Below, piece after piece: positions 25,232 through 32,349 of a stretch of DNA of 33,141 nt. A program made the position numbers and the translations under genes. The first letter of the stretch is position 1. Each line of letters begins with the position of its first letter. Below the pieces are notes generated by a model, which saw only the letters and a program-made list of their open reading frames with translations, did no database searches and was not told the origin of the DNA. The stretch comes from Desmonostoc muscorum FACHB-395 (GTDB taxonomy: Bacteria; Cyanobacteriota; Cyanobacteriia; Cyanobacteriales; Nostocaceae), in NCBI RefSeq assembly GCF_014698035.1, contig NZ_JACJSF010000087.1:1-33141 (forward strand), given 5' to 3'.

Positions 25232-25990
25232 ATGAAAGTTTTGATTCAAGCGATCGTCAGTTTTTTTGTATTTATTGTCGATTTCGTCTACGGAAATCGT
25301 TCTTACCCCCGGTTTTATGTGCTGGAAACGATCGCTCGCGTTCCTTATTTTTCCTATCTCTCGGTGCTGCATCTTTACGAGACGCTGGGTTACTGGCGCA
25401 AAGCTGACTTGTTGAAACTTCACTTTGCTGAAACCTGGAACGAATTACATCATCTGTTGATTATGGAATCACTAGGTGGCGATCGCTACTGGATTGATCG
25501 CTTCATTGCTCAACATATAGCTGTAGCTTATTACTGGGTGGTCGTCCTGATTTATATGCTGTTTCCCTCTTACGCCTACTACCTGATGGAACTGATTGAA
25601 GGTCATGCCTACCATACCTATGACGAATACTTGAAAACCTATGAAGCCCAACTGAAAGCTCAAAGAGCGCCCCAAGTCGCAATCAACTTCTATCGTGATG
25701 GTGATCTCTATATGTTTGATGAAGTTCAAACTGCACCAGACCATGAATTTCGCCGTCCCAAGGTAGATAATCTATACGACGTGTTCGTGAACATCCGTGA
25801 TGATGAATGCGAACATGTGAAAACAATGGTGGCACTCCAGAAACCAGAAGCGCGGCTAACCTTCAAAAGTCCCCATACAGTTTTTGAAGCGATCGCTGCG
25901 ATCGCCGTTCGCAGAGCGTCTCTGACAGGAGAAGGCGAAGCTTCTCTCCAAGACGCTACGCGATCGCCCATCACAGATAAACCAGACTGA
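25232..25990 (+). CDS. Diiron alternative/plastid-type terminal oxidase (AOX/PTOX family)
   Basis: About 252 residues from the ATG at 25232 (AGAGG upstream). The four-helix diiron site is complete: Glu in LETIARVPYFSYLS, ExxH in ETWNELHH, Glu in LMELIEGHAYHTY, and ExxH in DDECEHVKT. It would be a peripheral membrane ubiquinol/plastoquinol oxidase that passes electrons to oxygen without proton pumping; in cyanobacteria it acts as an electron safety valve and is insensitive to cyanide and NO. The last 35 residues are unlike the family: bases about 25905-25970 are a palindromic HIP1-flanked repeat read in frame. Its place beside globin and NrtS genes suits a nitric-oxide or redox-stress role. 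Confidence 0.92.
   Translation: MKVLIQAIVSFFVFIVDFVYGNRSYPRFYVLETIARVPYFSYLSVLHLYETLGYWRKADLLKLHFAETWNELHHLLIMESLGGDRYWIDRFIAQHIAVAYYWVVVLIYMLFPSYAYYLMELIEGHAYHTYDEYLKTYEAQLKAQRAPQVAINFYRDGDLYMFDEVQTAPDHEFRRPKVDNLYDVFVNIRDDECEHVKTMVALQKPEARLTFKSPHTVFEAIAAIAVRRASLTGEGEASLQDATRSPITDKPD
25905..25970. repeat. Dispersed palindromic repeat inside the oxidase 3' end
   Basis: The stretch carries AGCGTCTC ... GAGAAGGCGAAGCTTCTC ... GACGCT flanked by GCGATCGC-like octamers on both sides. It is an imperfect palindrome of the kind scattered through Nostoc-type genomes. It is translated as the odd C-terminal tail of the oxidase (VRRASLTGEGEASLQDATRS). Confidence 0.65.
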
Positions 25991-26177
25991 TCTCTGTTAC
26001 CTGTCTCCATGAATGAATTTAATTTTGTCCAATTAGTTAATCGCCTGGATTTGCTTGAACTGGCGTATCTAGCTGAGTAAAAACTATGGTGAAAAGCCTT
26101 TTCTGCTCAAACGTAAGGGAAATGAACAGAAAACAGAATTAAAACTCAAAACGCTTAATTTGTCAGGAGAAATTTGG

Positions 26178-26456
26178 ATGAAACTATCAACAACCTGGAT
26201 AAGAAACATTAGTTTACTTATTGGTGCTTCTGCTGTGGGAATCGCTGCATTTTCTCAAATTAACTTCAAAGCTGCGGCTACTGCATCAAATATTTCACCA
26301 GCATTGACTAAACTTAGCGACAAATCTTATTTACTCACTTGGACAGATAACTCTACGGTATATGTCTCTTGCTATCCCACAGTTAAACCCAGAATGAAAC
26401 CTGCACCAATTAAGCAAACACCAAATAGGTATGTGATTACCTGTAAAAATAAGTAA
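26178..26456 (+). CDS. Small secreted hypothetical protein
   Basis: 92 residues from the ATG at 26178 (AGGAGA upstream; an earlier in-frame ATG at 26160 lacks a site). An N-terminal hydrophobic stretch (ISLLIGASAVGIAAFSQI) looks like a signal peptide or anchor. The mature part is short, with WTDNSTVYVSCYP and a C-terminal YVITCKNK; the two cysteines could form a disulphide. The family is not recognised. It lies 14 nt before the DUF4278 gene, so the two are probably one operon. Confidence 0.7.
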   Translation: MKLSTTWIRNISLLIGASAVGIAAFSQINFKAAATASNISPALTKLSDKSYLLTWTDNSTVYVSCYPTVKPRMKPAPIKQTPNRYVITCKNK

Positions 26457-26470
26457 ATTGTGAGCAAAAA

Positions 26471-26791
26471 ATGAAACTTTACTATCGCGGACTTAGTTAC
26501 GAATATAACTCAAGAGAAGCGGCTAAAAGAGCAATACGACCATTTGCACCAGTTCATTATCAAGGTTCTGCTTATAACCTAACCTATCGTGGGCAAACCT
26601 ATCGTGTTGACCCGAATATCGAGCCTGCGGAAGTTTCTACACCACGAGTAGCTTATCAATTAATTTATCGGGGAGTCACCTATTTTGTGGAGAAGACGCA
26701 TACAGGAGAAGTTTATACAACATCCTCTCAACCTTTTAACGCTCTAAAAGTTAGAAACTTTTTCATCAATATTTTGGGATGGCAAAAATAA
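26471..26791 (+). CDS. DUF4278 family protein
   Basis: A 106-residue protein with the repeated YRG motif typical of cyanobacterial DUF4278: MKLYYRGLSYEYNS at the start, LTYRGQTYRVDP in the middle and LIYRGVTYFVEKT later. No signal peptide or membrane segment is visible. The function of the family is unknown; members are often stress-induced small proteins (general knowledge, not read here). It follows the secreted protein at a 14-nt gap. Confidence 0.8.
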   Translation: MKLYYRGLSYEYNSREAAKRAIRPFAPVHYQGSAYNLTYRGQTYRVDPNIEPAEVSTPRVAYQLIYRGVTYFVEKTHTGEVYTTSSQPFNALKVRNFFINILGWQK

Positions 26792-26871
26792 TAATGAAAA
26801 ATTTTCTTTAAAAGTTTTGTCGTACTAGCAATTTTATTTACCGAAAAACAGCAAAGGGACAGGAGAATTTC

Positions 26872-28431
26872 ATGACTCAATATGACTACATTGTGATTGG
26901 TGCAGGTTCAGCAGGCTGCGTAATTGCCAATCGTTTGACAGAAGACCCTGATACAACTGTGTTATTACTCGAAGCAGGTAATCCAGATACAAAACCAGAG
27001 ATTCAGATTCCGTTAGAATGCACAAATCTATTAGGCACTGAGGTGGACTGGGGATATTTCTCCCAACCAGAACCCTACCTAAATAACCGCAAAATCTTTT
27101 GTCCCCGTGGCAAAGTTTTGGGGGGTAGCAGTTCGATTAATTTCTTAATGTATATCCGAGGTAATCCTCACGATTATGACCACTGGCAGGAATTAGGTAA
27201 TCCCGGTTGGAGTTACCAAGATGTGTTGCCCTATTTCAAGAAATCTGAAAATCAGCAACGCGGTGCTTCTAAATACCACGCTGTTGATGGCGAGTTGAGT
27301 GTCACCGATTTCATTTCCCCTACTACAATATCCCAGCGATTTGTAGACGCTGCGGTGGCACTAGGATATGACCACAATCCTGATTTCAACGGAATGCAGC
27401 AGTCAGGAGCGGGGCCTTTTCAGTTGACAGTCAAGGATGGGAAAAGACACAGTGCTGCTGCGGCATTTCTAGTGCCCATTCTCCAGCGTCCCAATTTAAC
27501 AACAATAACAGGCGCGTTGGTAACTCGATTGTTGTTTGAGAGTACCTGCACTGTTGGAGTGGAATATCTACACGAAAGAACGCTAAACCAAGCCAGGATC
27601 AACTCCGAAGTGATTTTAAGTGCGGGCGCGTTCGATTCGCCCAAACTGCTAATGCTGTCGGGTATTGGGGATGCAGAACAATTACAAGCCTTGGGGATTG
27701 AACTCGTAGCTAATCTGCCAGGGGTTGGTCAAAACCTCCAAGACCACGTTGTTGTTCCTGTGCCATACGAGGCAACTGTTGATTTGCATACTGCAATTAC
27801 TAGTAATGGCATTGCTGAATCTGGATTATTTTTACATAGCGAGGGTAATCTAGACACTGCACCAGATTTAGAACTGATCTTCGGCCCCATTCTGTTCGCA
27901 CCTCCTGGCTATGCTCACTCTAGTTTGGGATTTACAGGTTTAGTCACTTTGACCCACCCCCAAAATATTGGCAGTGTCAAGTTGCAATCGCTTGACCCCA
28001 AAGACACACCGATCATTCAGATGAACTATCTGCAAAGTCAATCTGATGTCCAAAAGCTCATTGAGGGAGTTAAATTAATCCGCAAATTGTTTCATACAAG
28101 TGCCTTTGATGAGTTTCGAGGCAAAGAAATCGCGCCGGGTGCCGACGTGACTAGCGATGCAGCACTCGAAGCCTATATCCGGGAAACCTGCGGTACGGTG
28201 TATCATCCAGTTGGTACTTGTCAAATGGGTACTGACTCAATGGCAGTTGTAGACCATGAACTTCGGGTACATGGGGTTAAGGGGTTGCGTGTCGTTGACG
28301 CATCAATTATGCCAAAGCTAACCACGGGGCATACGAACGCGCCCACCATTATGATCGGCGAAAAAGCAGCCGATTTAATAAAAGCCAAAGGTCGCGTTTC
28401 ACAGCAAGTATCGGCGGCAATTGCAAGCTAA
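26872..28431 (+). CDS. GMC family FAD-dependent oxidoreductase
   Basis: A 519-residue glucose-methanol-choline oxidoreductase. FAD-binding YIVIGAGSAGCVIANRL opens the protein, followed by LLLEAG. PRGKVLGGSSSINFLMYIRG is GMC signature 1 and GAFDSPKLLMLSGIG is signature 2. The catalytic His lies in YHPVGTCQMG, with a second His in TTGHTNAPT. The full family length is present. It would oxidise an alcohol, aldehyde or choline-like substrate, with an electron acceptor that cannot be read from sequence. GGGACAGGAGAA before the ATG is a strong ribosome site. No signal peptide is seen, so it is cytosolic. Confidence 0.93.
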   Translation: MTQYDYIVIGAGSAGCVIANRLTEDPDTTVLLLEAGNPDTKPEIQIPLECTNLLGTEVDWGYFSQPEPYLNNRKIFCPRGKVLGGSSSINFLMYIRGNPHDYDHWQELGNPGWSYQDVLPYFKKSENQQRGASKYHAVDGELSVTDFISPTTISQRFVDAAVALGYDHNPDFNGMQQSGAGPFQLTVKDGKRHSAAAAFLVPILQRPNLTTITGALVTRLLFESTCTVGVEYLHERTLNQARINSEVILSAGAFDSPKLLMLSGIGDAEQLQALGIELVANLPGVGQNLQDHVVVPVPYEATVDLHTAITSNGIAESGLFLHSEGNLDTAPDLELIFGPILFAPPGYAHSSLGFTGLVTLTHPQNIGSVKLQSLDPKDTPIIQMNYLQSQSDVQKLIEGVKLIRKLFHTSAFDEFRGKEIAPGADVTSDAALEAYIRETCGTVYHPVGTCQMGTDSMAVVDHELRVHGVKGLRVVDASIMPKLTTGHTNAPTIMIGEKAADLIKAKGRVSQQVSAAIAS

Positions 28432-28451
28432 CAGCGCGTGCCTCAAGAGGC

Positions 28452-28475
28452 GGTGGCTAGCCCAAGATAGCCACC
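28452..28475. terminator. Perfect 8-bp stem-loop after the GMC gene
   Basis: GGTGGCTA (28452-28459) pairs perfectly with TAGCCACC (28468-28475) over an 8-nt loop, 20 nt past the GMC stop codon. AAAAATTTC follows in place of a T-run, so termination would be imperfect; it could equally protect the 3' end of the transcript. Confidence 0.45.
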
Positions 28476-28579
28476 AAAAATTTCGGCAAAAGATCAAATC
28501 GCAGTGCTTGAGCAGCACATTAATTAACCTTTTGGAATCACCGTCTCTTCTACCTTATGAATATTAGGAACCTACAAGG

Positions 28580-28810
28580 ATGAAGACGATTAATCAGTTC
28601 TATGCAGTTTGGACTGACCCCTCCTTGAAGCCAACTGCAATTCGTGTTGCCTTAGTCGTTGGAACAACCCTATTTATCCTGAATCATGGGGCAGCTGTTC
28701 TAGAGGGAAAAATGAACCGCAATCGTTGGCTTGCTGGACTTGTAACCTATCTTGTTCCTTACACAGTTAGCATTCATGGACAGCATGTTGCTCGGTCGCA
28801 ACAGCGCTAA
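28580..28810 (+). CDS. nrtS: NrtS-like small nitrate/nitrite transporter protein
   Basis: A 76-residue membrane protein with two hydrophobic helices (about 20-40 and 50-66). The pattern VALVVGTTLFILNHGAAVLE followed by RWLAGLVTYLVPYTVSIHG matches the NrtS family, small proteins implicated in nitrate/nitrite transport in marine cyanobacteria. The length is normal. AAGG directly precedes the ATG. A nitrite or nitrate carrier fits the nearby globin and diiron oxidase genes if the island handles reactive nitrogen. The family assignment is by motif memory and the transport role is inferred. Confidence 0.75.
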   Translation: MKTINQFYAVWTDPSLKPTAIRVALVVGTTLFILNHGAAVLEGKMNRNRWLAGLVTYLVPYTVSIHGQHVARSQQR

Positions 28811-28915
28811 TTGTAGAGCCTGTAAATCAGTTGTAGATTCACTTAAATTCAAGCAGTAGCAAAATAGCAGATCACTCAGCAAAATACGACTCACAAAATT
28901 TTTTACCTTGCGTAT

Positions 28916-29261
28916 TTACATCGTTTGCCCCTTGGCGATCGCATCTAACTTCATTTGGTCTAACACCAGAATCTTACCGCCTCGCTCGTAAATGACAACT
29001 ACCTGAATCTGCTTGAATAGTCGTACACATTCTTCATACGTAATCCCGATGCTGCGGACAATCTGGTAGTAGGGCAAATATGATCGCAACTGTAATCCAT
29101 GTTTCGTTACACCTGTTCCTTCTGCGATCGCCCTCATACAGAATAATTTCTCCCCGCAAATACTGTTTCACGACAGCATGAGTTCGCAACTGGACAAGCC
29201 GATCTAGATCGAGTCCACAAAAAAGTGAAATTTGCCGCAATTGTTCAATCGTAACTTGCAT
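28916..29261 (-). pseudogene. Crp/Fnr-type regulator with large internal deletion
   Basis: The first 45 codons (from 29261) match the N-terminus of a cyanobacterial Crp/Fnr regulator: QVTIEQLRQISLFCGLDLDR ... GEIILYEGD. The sequence then jumps, out of frame, to the C-terminal winged helix: LRSYLPYYQIVRSIGITYEE, then CVRLFKQIQVV and GGKILVLDQ, ending at 28916. The cyclic-nucleotide-like barrel, dimerisation helix and about 120 residues are missing. The junction coincides with a HIP1 octamer (29124-29131), so recombination between two HIP1 copies is a likely cause. It faces away from the globin gene across a shared upstream region that still has a Crp/Fnr-pattern operator. Confidence 0.85.
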
Positions 29262-29333
29262 TGCCCTGCCACCCTAATCAAGCAATCCGATCATTTTCTT
29301 CTCCAATCTAAATTTTTCCCATGTTTAAACGCT

Positions 29334-29353
29334 TTTATGAGCTAGCTCATAAA
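29334..29353. promoter_or_regulatory. Crp/Fnr-pattern palindromic operator upstream of the globin gene
   Basis: TTTATGAGCTAGCTCATAAA is a perfect 20-bp palindrome with TGA-N6-TCA spacing (29338-29349). It lies 58 nt before the globin ATG, between that gene and the decayed Crp/Fnr gene. A 15-of-18 match occurs at the same distance upstream of the 30017 gene. Confidence 0.7.
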
Positions 29354-29407
29354 GGGATTCACAGGAATTTAGCAAACTATAAACAGAAAACAAGAGGAAC
29401 TGAATAT

Positions 29408-29851
29408 ATGTCTTTAAACATTGAATTGTTGGAATCCAGTTTTTTGCAGATTAAACCCCAGGAAACCGAGTTTATGGCTCACTTCTATAAAACTTTGTTT
29501 GCGGACTATCCAGAGGTCAAGCCATTGTTTGCTAATACTCACATGGGAAAGCAAGCCAAGCAACTTTTCAAATCACTTGTTATGGTTGTAGAAAATCTCC
29601 GCAACCCCGACGTTTTGTCTAACGCACTTCAGGGACTAGGAACTCGACATGTTAAGTATGGCGTGCTGCCTGAACATTATCCAATGGTAGGTAGTACGTT
29701 GTTAAAAACGTTTTCGATTTACTTGGGAAGTACCTGGACACCGAATACTGAGCAGGCATGGATCGAGGCGTATACAGTCGTGACTGAATTAATGTTGAGC
29801 GGTACAGACTACTCATCTAAGATTCTGACTCCTCATGCTCAACAAGTTTAG
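29408..29851 (+). CDS. Single-domain globin (flavohaemoglobin-type)
   Basis: 147 residues from the ATG at 29408, supported by AGAGGAAC upstream; an in-frame start at 29321 would overlap the operator and adds 29 unrelated residues. Globin features: the C/D-region FMAHFYKTLFADYPEVKPLF, the E helix (MGKQAKQLFKSLVMVV), and the proximal His in the F helix (GLGTRHVKYGVLPEHYPMVG). There is no reductase domain, so it resembles Vitreoscilla-type haemoglobins. It probably binds oxygen or detoxifies nitric oxide with a separate reductase. It is preceded by a Crp/Fnr-pattern palindrome and followed by a gene with the same operator. Confidence 0.92.
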   Translation: MSLNIELLESSFLQIKPQETEFMAHFYKTLFADYPEVKPLFANTHMGKQAKQLFKSLVMVVENLRNPDVLSNALQGLGTRHVKYGVLPEHYPMVGSTLLKTFSIYLGSTWTPNTEQAWIEAYTVVTELMLSGTDYSSKILTPHAQQV

Positions 29852-29943
29852 GAGCCTCCAGAGTTGAAGCGAGTAAAGTCATTCCGCTCGGTTTAGGCTG
29901 CTCCTTAGTTGAAGCAAGAGTCCAAGCTGTAATCTCTTCCAAC

Positions 29944-29960
29944 TATGAGCTAGATCAAAG
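29944..29960. promoter_or_regulatory. Second Crp/Fnr-pattern operator, upstream of the 160-aa gene
   Basis: TATGAGCTAGATCAAAG keeps TGA-N6-TCA (29946-29957) and the TATGAGCTAG arm of the globin operator. It lies 59 nt before the ATG at 30017, one base different from the 58 nt seen for the globin gene. Confidence 0.6.
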
Positions 29961-30016
29961 AAGTTGTTGATAGAAACTGTCAGAGTAAAGGTAATCAAGG
30001 GAACGAGGGTAGCGAT

Positions 30017-30499
30017 ATGACTCTTACAAAAGTAAAGACAACCTCATATAAAGTAGAAACACTCGCCCAACTCTATATAGAAGGCAAGCCAGCCCAAATT
30101 TCTGATCAAGCTATCGCCCAACTCTGTGACTGGCTGATGGATGAGTTCCATCAACTGCCTTTGAATCTACAGTTTTCCGATTACATGCGATATGACAATC
30201 CTGAAGCGATGTTTGCTGATATTGAGCAAAGTCATCTTTGGGTTTCTGCGGATAGTTATGATTCTTCTGTCTATCCCAATCCAATTTATGGGTTTATTTT
30301 CCAGGGAATGCACGACTATGACCACTACTTGACGGACAGTGATTTCAGTTTGGCAGGGGAAATTGTAGCTTATAACTTCACCGCAAGACGAGTTCCCAGC
30401 CTGGAGATTCAAAAGGTTCTCTACTCCGAAATCGTGTTGAGATCGGCTGCCTATCTTCATCTAGGACATGCAGTTGCTCCTAAAATCGTGTTTCCGTAA
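30017..30499 (+). CDS. Hypothetical 160-residue protein, co-regulated with the globin
   Basis: A 160-residue soluble protein preceded by GAGGG and the ATG at 30017. It has no signal peptide. The N-terminal half is helical and acidic (QLCDWLMDEFHQLPLNLQFS). The centre holds GMHDYDHYLTDSDFSLAGE, dense in His, Asp and Glu and possibly a metal site. The C-terminal helix SLEIQKVLYSEIVLRSAAYL is followed by HLGHAV and a KIVFP tail. The family is not recognised. A C-terminal relic of a paralogue lies at 23365-23532, so the family is duplicated in this genome. The shared operator suggests a function with the globin, perhaps in oxygen or NO handling; this is inference only. Confidence 0.75.
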   Translation: MTLTKVKTTSYKVETLAQLYIEGKPAQISDQAIAQLCDWLMDEFHQLPLNLQFSDYMRYDNPEAMFADIEQSHLWVSADSYDSSVYPNPIYGFIFQGMHDYDHYLTDSDFSLAGEIVAYNFTARRVPSLEIQKVLYSEIVLRSAAYLHLGHAVAPKIVFP

Positions 30500-30524
30500 G
30501 CAATAAAAGAGTTAACGATCGTGT

Positions 30525-30677
30525 ATGACTGTCTATATTGCTCTTACCCATTACTTCGATACAGCACTTACGGCAGCTATGAGGTACATCCTCAAATCTG
30601 AAAGCTTTGATAGGAGAGGGCAAGGAGAAAAACTGTATTGCATAATAGCCGGAAGCGCTGTATATCCAGCACCATGA
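30525..30677 (+). CDS. 50-residue open frame, doubtful
   Basis: An ATG-initiated frame encoding MTVYIALTHYFDTALTAAMR and 30 further residues, ending in TGA. No clear ribosome site precedes it and no family is recognised. It may be a fragment of a lost gene or a chance frame in a 250-nt gap. Confidence 0.2.
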   Translation: MTVYIALTHYFDTALTAAMRYILKSESFDRRGQGEKLYCIIAGSAVYPAP

Positions 30678-30755
30678 AATTTGCTGGTTTTGTTGCCACT
30701 GTTGGACAACAGTACCTGTCTTTTCTGAAGTATTAACCCAACTGGAGGTTTAAAA

Positions 30756-30914
30756 ATGTCAACCTCAACCCAAATTACTTAACTCTACTTTGACAACTTT
30801 GACGAAGAGATTGCTCATCTGCTCCGTTATGTGAAAACGAAGATGCTAGCCCAGATGCCGCGACAGCTAAAAATGGTGGCGATGTTTCTGGAACAGCGAT
30901 CGCGGCACTCTTAA
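30756..30914 (+). pseudogene. Short gene interrupted by TAA at codon 9
   Basis: GGAGG lies 10 nt before an ATG whose frame reads MSTSTQIT, then TAA (30780-30782), then stays open for 43 codons (LYFDNFDEEIAHLLRYVKTK ... MVAMFLEQRSRHS) to a TAA at 30912-30914. The continuing part is helix-like and amphipathic. The family is not recognised. It may be a small gene killed by a nonsense mutation, or the true start may be a later internal Met. Confidence 0.45.
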
Positions 30915-30926
30915 ATATTTAAATAT

Positions 30927-30941
30927 GATGATTTAATCATC
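30927..30941. promoter_or_regulatory. 15-bp palindrome upstream of the methyltransferase gene
   Basis: GATGATT, a central T, and AATCATC form a perfect inverted repeat 109 nt before the methyltransferase ATG. It could be a regulator site or chance in AT-rich DNA; its spacing differs from the TGA-N6-TCA sites. Confidence 0.3.
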
Positions 30942-31050
30942 GACAAGCTTCTACAACCGTTGGAATCTTTGATCGAAATCTACAGTTGTGCGTACTTAAG
31001 CAATTAAAAGCTGTTTCAAATAGCAATACAGGAGAATTATTAACCGAACG

Positions 31051-31830
31051 ATGACACAAACTACTGTCAATCTGACAACAGCACCAAGTCATGTTGTCCT
31101 GGCGGCTGCGGGTAAAACCGTTCTCCGTCCGGGTGGACGTGCCGCCACCGAACAGCTCTTTGAATGGGCGAATTTCCAACCTGGTGAAACTGTTCTGGAA
31201 CTCGCTTCTGGTTTAGGAAATAGCGCGATTGCTCTAGCAAAACGCTACAATGTCCAAGTTGTTGGTATTGAAAGAGATCCTGATCGAGTTGCGATCGCCC
31301 AAGTCAAAGCGCGATCGGCTGGCTTAGATCATCGGGTTGAGTTTATTCAAGGCAATATTTTTCAGCTAAAAACCATTTCTGCATCGTTTGACTATGTGTT
31401 AGCAGAAGCCATTCTCACTATGCAAACGTCTGCTGGCAAAGCCAAAATTCTGACAGGTGTGCGTGATCGGCTTAAAGTCGGCGGCAAATTTCTCAGCCAT
31501 GAACTGCTAGCGCGTGACCATTTAGAATCACTTCGGCCAGACCTGACACAAGTGACTCGTGTGAATGCTACGCCACTGCCGGAACGAGACTGGATCAACA
31601 CCTTCGCTCAATTAGGGCTAACAGTAACCCAGCGGCAAATTGGTGCAATGAGATTGCTTGAGCCGATTCAGGTACTGAGAGATGAAGGAGTAATTCAGAC
31701 GGTTCAGATTGTTTGGAATATTTTGACTCAGCCTCTGATCCGCGATCGCATTCTAATGATGCGACGAGTCTTCACTCAGCACCAACAAGACTTGGGCTAT
31801 ATCGCTTTGTGCGCTGTTAGAGAATTGTAA
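31051..31830 (+). CDS. Class I SAM-dependent methyltransferase
   Basis: A 259-residue protein with the SAM-binding motif I in VLELASGLGNSAIALAKRY, an acidic residue at the end of strand 2 (VVGIERDP), and FDYVLAEAIL as motif IV-like. The overall pattern matches cytosolic small-molecule methyltransferases; the substrate cannot be told. CAGGAGAA lies 14 nt before the ATG. It is GC-richer than its flanks and has several HIP1 sites. It stands downstream of the globin/160-aa region and upstream of a broken cupin gene. Confidence 0.88.
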   Translation: MTQTTVNLTTAPSHVVLAAAGKTVLRPGGRAATEQLFEWANFQPGETVLELASGLGNSAIALAKRYNVQVVGIERDPDRVAIAQVKARSAGLDHRVEFIQGNIFQLKTISASFDYVLAEAILTMQTSAGKAKILTGVRDRLKVGGKFLSHELLARDHLESLRPDLTQVTRVNATPLPERDWINTFAQLGLTVTQRQIGAMRLLEPIQVLRDEGVIQTVQIVWNILTQPLIRDRILMMRRVFTQHQQDLGYIALCAVREL

Positions 31831-31865
31831 TAAACCGTAAAGAAGGCAGAAGGGAAGAATTTGAA

Positions 31866-31881
31866 CGGGGCTTTAACCCCG
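31866..31881. repeat. Hairpin after the methyltransferase gene
   Basis: CGGGG, a CTTTAA loop and CCCCG, 36 nt past the methyltransferase stop. The motif is a common dispersed hairpin in cyanobacterial spacers and may end the transcript; no T-run follows. Confidence 0.35.
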
Positions 31882-31973
31882 CCCAGTTCTTGGCCACCAA
31901 ATCAGAGATTATGGTGGGGGACGTAAGAACATGTTTCCTAGCGATCACGGGCAGAGGGCGAAAACAGTATTCC

Positions 31974-32008
31974 TTCTGCCTCCTGCCTCCTGCCTCCTGC
32001 CCTCTGCC
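31974..32008. repeat. Heptamer tandem repeat
   Basis: Five tandem 7-bp units: three perfect TCCTGCC (31981-32001) flanked by TTCTGCC and CTCTGCC. Short tandem heptamers of this kind are widespread in heterocystous cyanobacteria. They lie just upstream of the cupin relic. Confidence 0.75.
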
Positions 32009-32037
32009 TTTCTTGTTGAAATGACAGGAGATAAATC

Positions 32038-32349
32038 ATGGTGTACCCATCAAAAAATAATACTGAAATGCCAGCTAATCTGCGGTAATTGGCAAATTAC
32101 ACGAAACCCGGAGTGACTCGCAAAGCGTTAGTACAAGATGAATAAAACAGTTTCTCTTTACTCTGTCTCACAGACGGAACAAAACTGCCTGAGCATACTG
32201 CTTCTCGGCATATTTCGGTGACTGTAATCGAAGGACGTGGAGTACTCACTCTGCAAGGACGTGAAATTACTTTGCAACCAGGGAATACCTTTGCCAAAAA
32301 AAGAGCATTAAAAAATAGTGCTAATGCGAATAACACTAATAAAAACTGA
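32038..32349 (+). pseudogene. Broken cupin-domain gene
   Basis: CAGGAG precedes the ATG at 32038. One frame runs through the region with TAA at 32086-32088 and 32143-32145. Between and after the stops it reads KPGVTRKALVQDE, then LTDGTKLPEHTASRHISVTV and IEGRGVLTLQGREITLQPGN, a clear cupin core with the motif-1 histidines replaced or shifted. After GNTF the frame turns into Lys/Asn-rich sequence and ends at 32349, so the second cupin motif is lost. Two nonsense codons plus a 3' truncation make it a pseudogene. Confidence 0.8.
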
